Assembly (NCBI RefSeq): GCF_018531445.1
Contig: NZ_JAHDTH010000006.1
Coordinates: 1 to 64,000, forward strand
Direction: 5' to 3'
From: Pseudonocardia lacus
Lineage (GTDB): Bacteria > Actinomycetota > Actinomycetes > Mycobacteriales > Pseudonocardiaceae
DNA: 64,000 nt
Under the pieces are notes generated by a model. That model was not told where the DNA came from and searched no databases. It saw only the letters and a list, made by a program, of their open reading frames with translations. Positions 59,026 through 64,000 of the stretch are shown here, in pieces; position 1 is the first letter of the stretch; each line of letters starts with the position of its first letter. The position numbers and the translations under genes were made by a program.

Positions 59026-60791
59026 TGAGCGGGGATCCCGGTGCCCGGATGCCGCGCACCGCCGTGGAGTGGGACCGGGTGCGGGCGGTCAAGCACGAGG
59101 TGCTCGTCCGCGACCCGCTCGACGTCGACCCGGCCGACTTCCCGGACGTGCGCCCCGAGGTGGTCGCGTCCTGGCGGCGCTCGGCGCTGGCCGGCGTCGA
59201 CCCGGCCGCCACGGACTACCGGTTCGACGACGGGTTCCACCCGGGCACCCGGCTCGCCGCGGTCGCCCAGCCGATCATGGACCGGCTCCGCGACGAGATC
59301 GCCGACCTCGACTCGTGGGGCTTCCTGGCCGACCGCGGTTGCCGGCTGCTCACCGCCGTCGTCGGCGACTTCCCCCGCGCCGACCGCGTGCACCGGCAGA
59401 ACCTGAGCCCGGGCATGTGCTTCGCCGAGGACGTCATGGGCACCAACGGGCTCGGCTGCGCCCACGAGACGCAGCGGGCGTTCGTCGTCTCGGGCACCGA
59501 GCACTTCCGCACCGACACCGAGGTCATCACGACCACCGGCGTGATCATCCGCGACCCCGTCACCTCCCGGTACGCCGGCACGCTCGGCGTGCACTGCCAC
59601 CGCGAGTACGGGTCGGCGGCGCTGCTGCCGCTGGTGGTCGAGATCGGGCGGTCGATCGAGGCGCAGCTGCTGGCCAGCCGCACCGACGGCGAGCGCGAGC
59701 TGTTCGACGCCTTCTCCACCGCGCGGCGCCGGCACCGCGACCCGGTCGTCGCGGTGAGCCGGCGGCTGTGCGTGGTGAGCACCGGCGCCCGGAGCCTGGT
59801 GCACGAGGCCGACGAGGAGGTCCTGCGCCGCATCGCCGAGGAGTGCGGCCCGCGGCCCCGCACGCTGCGCCGCACCCTCAGCTCCGGGGCGGTGCTGACG
59901 ATCCGGGTGCTACCGGTGCCGCAGCCGCGCGGTGAGTTCGCCGCGGTCATGGTGCTGCAGCCGGTCGACCGCCCGGCGCCGGAGCCGGTCCCGCCCGGCC
60001 GGGTGCCGGCGACGGACCCGATCGGTGCCCTGCGCGAGCAGATCGCGCAGGCGCTTGATGCGGGGCGGCCCGTCCTGCTGAGCGGGGAGCGCGGGTCCGG
60101 CCAGCGCCACCAGGCCCGGGCGGCGCTGCGGGCGCTGGGACACGCCGGCGGGATCGTCGAGCTCGACGCGGCGCTGGCCCCGCTCGCCCCCGACGAGTGG
60201 CTGCGCCGGCTCGCCGCCGCCCTGCGCGACCCGACGGCACCGGTGCTGCTCGCCCACGTCACCGACCTGCCCGCCGGGCCGGCGGCCACGACGGCCGCCC
60301 TGCTGGCCGGGGCCGCCGCGCCGGTCGTGGCCACCAGCCGCGACGACACCGCCCCGGACGGCGCCGCCGCGCTCGTCCGGGAGAGCTTCCCCGTGCTGCT
60401 GGGCGTCGCGCCGCTGCGGGAGCGCCGCGCCGGGTTCGCCGCCCTCTGCGCGGAACTGCTGGCCGACCTCGCCCAGGACGGGGACGACCACGTCGTGCTG
60501 ACCCCGCGGGCGGAGGCTGCGCTCGCCGCGGGCGACTGGCCGGGCAACGTCCGCCAGCTGCGGCAGGTGCTCGCCGGCGCCCGCCTGCGCGCCACCGGAC
60601 CCGCGATCGACCTGCCCGACCTGCCCGCGCACCGCCGCGTCCACCCCCTCGACGAGGTGCGGGCGGCCGAGCGTCGGGTCCTGATGGCGGCGCTGCGCGA
60701 CACCGGCGGCGACCGGAACGCGGTCGCCGACCGCCTCGGCGTCTCCCGCGCCACCGTCTACCGCAAGCTCAAGCGCCACGAACTGCGCTGA
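59025..60791 (+). CDS. AcoR/MimR-like GAF regulator with degenerate AAA domain
   Basis: 588 aa. N-terminal SWRRSALAGVDP motif of the acetoin-regulator family, a GAF sensor about 80-215 (NLSPGMCFAEDVMGTNGLGCAHET, TTTGVIIRDPVTSRYAGTLGVH), then an AAA-like domain about 330-525 and a C-terminal Fis HTH (GDRNAVADRLGVSRATVYRKLKRH). The P-loop is decayed (SGERGSGQRHQ near 353-363 in place of GxxGxGKE), and the sigma54 GAFTGA loop is absent, but the C-terminal WPGNVRQL is kept. Such actinobacterial members (e.g. MimR) activate through the vegetative polymerase. Overlaps the upstream luciferase-like gene. Confidence 0.85.
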   Translation: MSGDPGARMPRTAVEWDRVRAVKHEVLVRDPLDVDPADFPDVRPEVVASWRRSALAGVDPAATDYRFDDGFHPGTRLAAVAQPIMDRLRDEIADLDSWGFLADRGCRLLTAVVGDFPRADRVHRQNLSPGMCFAEDVMGTNGLGCAHETQRAFVVSGTEHFRTDTEVITTTGVIIRDPVTSRYAGTLGVHCHREYGSAALLPLVVEIGRSIEAQLLASRTDGERELFDAFSTARRRHRDPVVAVSRRLCVVSTGARSLVHEADEEVLRRIAEECGPRPRTLRRTLSSGAVLTIRVLPVPQPRGEFAAVMVLQPVDRPAPEPVPPGRVPATDPIGALREQIAQALDAGRPVLLSGERGSGQRHQARAALRALGHAGGIVELDAALAPLAPDEWLRRLAAALRDPTAPVLLAHVTDLPAGPAATTAALLAGAAAPVVATSRDDTAPDGAAALVRESFPVLLGVAPLRERRAGFAALCAELLADLAQDGDDHVVLTPRAEAALAAGDWPGNVRQLRQVLAGARLRATGPAIDLPDLPAHRRVHPLDEVRAAERRVLMAALRDTGGDRNAVADRLGVSRATVYRKLKRHELR

Positions 60792-60806
60792 GCCGGGCCG
60801 ACACAC

Positions 60807-60847
60807 CGCGAGGGCGGCACCGGGTCGATCCCGGTGCCGCCCTCGCG
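60807..60847. terminator. Perfect 18-bp hairpin between convergent genes
   Basis: CGCGAGGGCGGCACCGGG (60807-60824), loop TCGAT, perfect complement (60830-60847). No T-tract follows, as is common for terminators in GC-rich actinobacteria. It serves both converging transcripts. Confidence 0.85.
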
Positions 60848-60913
60848 TGGCGGGATCGATCGGTCGCGGATCGATCAGTGCTGAGGAGACCGCAAGGAGC
60901 CATGCCCTGCGGC

Positions 60914-61717
60914 TCAGTAGTAGGTGCGGCAGTAGTCCACGTCGTAGGTGAAGCCGTCGGAGAAGGCCTGCTGGCGCTGCTCGGCGGTGCCGTGGTCGCC
61001 CGGGTCCATCCAGTCGCCCGACCCGGCGGCCTCCAGCCAGCCGTAGACGGCCTCGGCGTCGCCGTCCTCCTCGATGACCGTGCCGTTGCGCAGGGCGTTG
61101 TCCCAGAACACGCCGGCCAGGCAGTCGGCGTTCAGCTCCTGGGCCGGGCCCTCCCAGTAGTCGACGCCCGGCTGCTGCTCGACCCAGGTGTCCTGCACGG
61201 CGTGGCCCCACTCGTGGGACAGCACCAGGAACGTGACCGCGTCGCCGGGGTGCTCGTCGAGGTAGCTCGCCAACCAGTCCACGTCGAAGGCCACGTGCTC
61301 GTCGCCGTCGAAGGAGCAGTAGTAGGCGTTGTTGGTGCCGTCGGAGTACTCGCCGCCGCAGGTGCCGTTGCCGTCGCCGACGTAGTACTCGAAGCGGTCC
61401 GGGGTGTCGAACTCCAGACCGTAGTAGGACAGCTCCTCGGTCCAGAAGTCGTCCAGGATCGGCTGCAGGGCCTCGGCGTCGTAGAGGACCCGCTGGTAGG
61501 GGTCCTCGGAGGCGTCCTGGGGGATGATCGCCGGCGCGGCCTGCGACACCGAGAAGGACTTCGACGCGCCGCCGCCCTGCACGGTGCTCGTCGCGGCCGG
61601 CGTCCCCTGCGGGCCGGTCGCCGCCGGCGCCGCGTCCCCGGCGGTGGGGACGCTGCACGCGCTCAGCGCGGCGACGAGCAGTCCGGTTGCGGCGAGCGTG
61701 CTGACGGTCTTGTTCAT
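60914..61717 (-). CDS. Neutral zinc metallopeptidase lipoprotein
   Basis: 267 aa, ATG 61717. Lipobox AALSAC (Cys21), a ~45-residue linker rich in A, G, T and P, then a YpfJ-type neutral zinc metallopeptidase: HEWGH at 168-172 (His168, His172 zinc ligands, Glu169 base) and QELNADCLAG with Glu194 as third ligand. Cys pairs near CGGEYSD/YYCSFD may form a disulfide. Acts outside the membrane. Divergent from an EmbR-like regulator. Confidence 0.87.
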   Translation of the reverse strand: MNKTVSTLAATGLLVAALSACSVPTAGDAAPAATGPQGTPAATSTVQGGGASKSFSVSQAAPAIIPQDASEDPYQRVLYDAEALQPILDDFWTEELSYYGLEFDTPDRFEYYVGDGNGTCGGEYSDGTNNAYYCSFDGDEHVAFDVDWLASYLDEHPGDAVTFLVLSHEWGHAVQDTWVEQQPGVDYWEGPAQELNADCLAGVFWDNALRNGTVIEEDGDAEAVYGWLEAAGSGDWMDPGDHGTAEQRQQAFSDGFTYDVDYCRTYY

Positions 61718-61901
61718 CTCGGACACTCCGTGTGCGGGGCCCGGGGTCCCGGGCCTGCGGTTTCTCTGTTGTCCGTGACTCTGGTCCGGCGCGCTGAAGG
61801 TTCGTTTAAAGACGCGGGGAGGGCTCTCGGGTAACGTGATCGGGCCGGCGCCGGAACTCCCGGGAGAGCCGGGAACGGCCAGGTGAGGAGCGGGATCGGG
61901 C

Positions 61902-63218
61902 GTGCTGCGGTTCAGCCTGCTCGGGCCCGTGGAGGCCCACCGCGACGGCGTCCGGGTGCCGCTGGGCGGCCCGAAGCAGCGCGCCGTGCTCGCGGTGCTG
62001 CTGCTCAACGCCAACCGCACCGTGCAGGTCAGCCAGATCGTCGACGGCGTGTGGGGCGAGCGGGCGCCGGAGCGGGCCGTGAACGCCGTGCAGGTCTACG
62101 TGTCCGGTCTGCGCCGCGCGCTGGAACCGCACCCGCCGGCCGCCGCGGACGACCGGCTGCTCATCACCAACGGCACCGGCTACGTGCTGCGCGCCGACGA
62201 GCGCAGCCTCGACCTGCTGGAGTTCCTGGCCGCGGCGGCCGAGGGCCGACGCGCGCTCGACCAGGGCCGCGCCGTCGACGCCGCCGACCGGCTGCGCCAC
62301 GCGCTCGGCCTGTGGCGGGGCCGCCCGCTGGCCGACGTGGCCGACGAGCCGTTCGCCGAGGCCGAGGCGGCGGCCCTGGAGGAGACCCGGCTCGCCACCA
62401 TCGAGGCCCGCGCCTCGGCCGACCTCGCCGCCGGGCGCGACGCGGAGCTGGTCGCCGAGCTGCGCACCCTGGTGGCCGAGCACCCCCTGCGCGAGCGGTT
62501 CCGCGGCCTGCTGGCCGAGGCGCTCTACCGGGCCGGTCGGCAGGCCGACGCGCTGGAGGTGTTCCGCGACGCCCGCGCCGTGCTGGCCGACGAGCTGGGC
62601 GTCGACCCGAGCCCCGAGCTGCGGGCGCTGGAGCAGACCATCCTCAACCAGGGCGAGCTCGGGCGCGCCCACCGCGACGGGCGCCCCTTCCTGCTGCTGC
62701 ACGAGGCCGGCGGCACCCAGCGCGTCATCGCCCTGGACCCGACCCGCTCACCGCTGACGATCGGCCGCCGCCCGGCCAACGACATCAGCCTCAGCTGGGA
62801 CGCGGAGGTATCGCGCGAGCACGCCCGCCTGGAGCACCGCGACGGCGGGTGGGAGCTGGTCGACGACGGCGTCTCGCGCAACGGCACCTACGTCGACGGC
62901 GAACGCGTCCGGCAGCGCCACCGGCTGCAGGACGCCCAGATCCTGCGCCTCGGTCGCACGGTGCTGATCTACCGCACCTCCGGCGAGCCCGCCTCGCGCC
63001 CCGATCCCGAGTACGGCGTCACCGTGGACGCCCAGGCCCGGGCGGCGGTCGCGCTCAGCGCGCGTGAGCACGACCTGCTGGCCGGGCTGGCCGCCGGCCG
63101 GCGCGACCCCGGCGTGGAGGCGCTGTGGCGCCGGTTCGCCGTCGAGGACCTCCCCGACGCCGAGCGCGACGGCATGGTGCTGCGCCTGGCCCGCCGGCTC
63201 GGCGTCCTCGACGGCTGA
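61902..63218 (+). CDS. EmbR-like SARP regulator with FHA domain
   Basis: 438 aa, GTG start. OmpR-like HTH (LRFSLLGPVEAHRDGVRVPLGGPKQRAVLAVLLLNANRTVQVSQIVDGVW, in pieces), BTAD helices to ~245, then an FHA domain about 270-355 (LTIGRRPANDISL, VSREHARLEH, LVDDGVSRNGTYVDGERV) with the phospho-Thr-reading Arg, Ser and Asn, and a ~75-residue C-terminal extension. This is the EmbR architecture, where Ser/Thr kinase phosphorylation is read through the FHA. No PknH-like kinase gene is in the window. Confidence 0.9.
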   Translation: MLRFSLLGPVEAHRDGVRVPLGGPKQRAVLAVLLLNANRTVQVSQIVDGVWGERAPERAVNAVQVYVSGLRRALEPHPPAAADDRLLITNGTGYVLRADERSLDLLEFLAAAAEGRRALDQGRAVDAADRLRHALGLWRGRPLADVADEPFAEAEAAALEETRLATIEARASADLAAGRDAELVAELRTLVAEHPLRERFRGLLAEALYRAGRQADALEVFRDARAVLADELGVDPSPELRALEQTILNQGELGRAHRDGRPFLLLHEAGGTQRVIALDPTRSPLTIGRRPANDISLSWDAEVSREHARLEHRDGGWELVDDGVSRNGTYVDGERVRQRHRLQDAQILRLGRTVLIYRTSGEPASRPDPEYGVTVDAQARAAVALSAREHDLLAGLAAGRRDPGVEALWRRFAVEDLPDAERDGMVLRLARRLGVLDG

Positions 63219-63275
63219 CCCCCCCGCGCGGAGGCCGCGTGACGGATGTCGGGCCCCGGTGGCACCCTGCCCGCC

Positions 63276-63860
63276 ATGACCGGACCCGACCCGAAGGCCC
63301 ACCTGCACCGCTACCTGCAGATCGCCCGCGACGCGCTGCTGTGGAAGCTCGACGGCCTCGGCGAGTACGACGTCCGCCGCCCCCTCACCCCCACCGGCAC
63401 CAACCTGCTCGGCCTGGTCAAGCACCTCGCCAGCGTGGAACTCGGCTACTTCGGCGACACCTTCGACCGCCCCTCGGGCATCCCGCTGCCCTGGTTCGAC
63501 GACGACGCCGAACCGAACGACGACATGTGGGCCACACCGGAGGAATCCCGCGAGGACATCATCGGCCTGTACACCCGCGCCCGAGCCCACGCCGACGCCA
63601 CCATCGACGCGCTCCCGCTCGACGCCGTCGGCCACGTCCCGCACTGGCCGGGCGAGCGCAGCGAGGTCACCCTGCACCAGATCCTGGTGCACATGATCGC
63701 CGAGACGCACCGGCACGCCGGCCACGCCGACATCGTCCGCGAGCTGATCGACGGGCAGGTCGGGCTGCGGGTGGACAACGACAACATGGCGCCGGGGGAT
63801 GGTGGGTGGTGGGGGGAGTACCGGGAGCGGTTGGAGCGGGCGGCTCGGGAGGCGGGTTGA
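63276..63860 (+). CDS. DinB-family (DUF664) protein
   Basis: 194 aa, ATG 63276. Four-helix DinB fold: RYLQIARDALLWKLDGLGEYDVRRPLTPTGTNLLGLVKHLASVELGYFGDTF (in pieces) with the metal-ligand His in KHLASVE, then HQILVHMIAETHRHAGHADIVRE with the other two His. Probably a thiol-dependent transferase or hydrolase (mycothiol or similar); substrate unknown. Confidence 0.88.
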   Translation: MTGPDPKAHLHRYLQIARDALLWKLDGLGEYDVRRPLTPTGTNLLGLVKHLASVELGYFGDTFDRPSGIPLPWFDDDAEPNDDMWATPEESREDIIGLYTRARAHADATIDALPLDAVGHVPHWPGERSEVTLHQILVHMIAETHRHAGHADIVRELIDGQVGLRVDNDNMAPGDGGWWGEYRERLERAAREAG

Positions 63861-63862
63861 CC

Positions 63863-63966
63863 GCTGCGAGGACACCACCCCGCGCTGCGAGGACGCTCCC
63901 GCCCGGGGTTGGGCGTCTTCGCAGGGGTGGTGGGGTCTTCGCAGGTGCTGCGGACCCTGCGAAGAC
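63863..63966. repeat. ~20-bp-period inverted array of CTGCGAGGAC/GTCTTCGCAG units
   Basis: GCTGCGAGGAC at 63863-63873 and 63884-63894, then GTCTTCGCAG at 63915-63924 and 63935-63944 in the opposite sense, then CTGCGAAGAC at 63957-63966. Spacings are 20-21 bp. It starts three bases after the DinB stop and continues toward the window end; no gene was seen in 63861-64000. Confidence 0.6.
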
Positions 63967-64000
63967 CATGGGGACTCTGCGACGTCGCCGGCAGACGTCG

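Overview
The window is very GC-rich (mostly above 70%), with dense GTG/ATG starts, short intergenic gaps, many TetR/XRE/SARP regulators, F420/FMN luciferase-like oxidoreductases and urea transport. This points to a filamentous actinobacterium; the gene content fits Pseudonocardiaceae (Pseudonocardia-like), which is an inference from gene style and not from a marker gene. It reads as chromosome, with one short degraded integrative remnant next to a tRNA gene.

Layout. 1-3.7 kb: the start of a MerR regulator, a secreted protein, an XRE-cupin regulator divergent from a BenE-type benzoate transporter, and an enoyl-CoA hydratase. 3.8-6.2 kb: folP-folC. 6.6-11.4 kb: a complete urtABCDE urea ABC transporter with a GlnR-like site upstream. 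11.4-12.4 kb: a two-gene operon whose products, a BELL-like helical protein and a two-TM DUF6232-like membrane protein, both end in a RHIM-like amyloid signalling motif (VQIG and VQVG cores); this is the most novel system seen here. 12.6-21.4 kb: an AtuA-like protein, GNAT, a DUF2975/XRE pair, PNPOx, an acyl-CoA ligase/SDR operon under a divergent TetR, and an orphan amide/urea-type binding protein. 21.4-29.3 kb: an AraC regulator, a 164-bp palindromic element, a NarL-type two-component system with three copies of a shared 18-bp box around it, a CBS protein, an ArsB/NhaD permease, a Cys-rich YidD-like protein, and an RsbW-like kinase with a PP2C-type phosphatase (partner-switching parts).

29.4-41.9 kb: two MFS exporters with an HxlR regulator, small secreted and KTSC proteins, DUF899, two luciferase-like monooxygenases, DUF1707-TM2, an MHS transporter, an aminoglycoside phosphotransferase-like protein, a flavoprotein and YczE. 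42.0-46.7 kb: a P450 operon (FAD reductase-like SIP protein, P450, 3Fe-4S ferredoxin) divergent from LysR, then a nitroreductase divergent from a TetR with two matching operators. 46.7-48.1 kb: a lower-GC patch with an orphan protein, a frameshifted tyrosine integrase and tRNA-Ala(GGC), i.e. an integrated-element scar. 48.2-54.9 kb: a SARP with an NB-ARC domain, small membrane proteins, an ArsR-like regulator divergent from TetR around a 33-bp dyad, and an acyl-CoA ligase. 54.9-60.8 kb: an OmpR-type two-component system, PAP2 phosphatase, and a luciferase-like enzyme with an AcoR/MimR-like regulator whose ATPase domain is degenerate. 60.9-64 kb: a zinc metallopeptidase lipoprotein, an EmbR-like SARP-FHA regulator and a DinB protein.

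Intergenic DNA is unusually structured: several gaps hold arrays of a short motif repeated every ~20 bp whose orientation flips halfway (CTGCGAG type at 28.0, 40.9 and 63.9 kb; CCGYGCACA type at 6.2 and 36.1 kb). All function calls come from reading the sequence without database searches.
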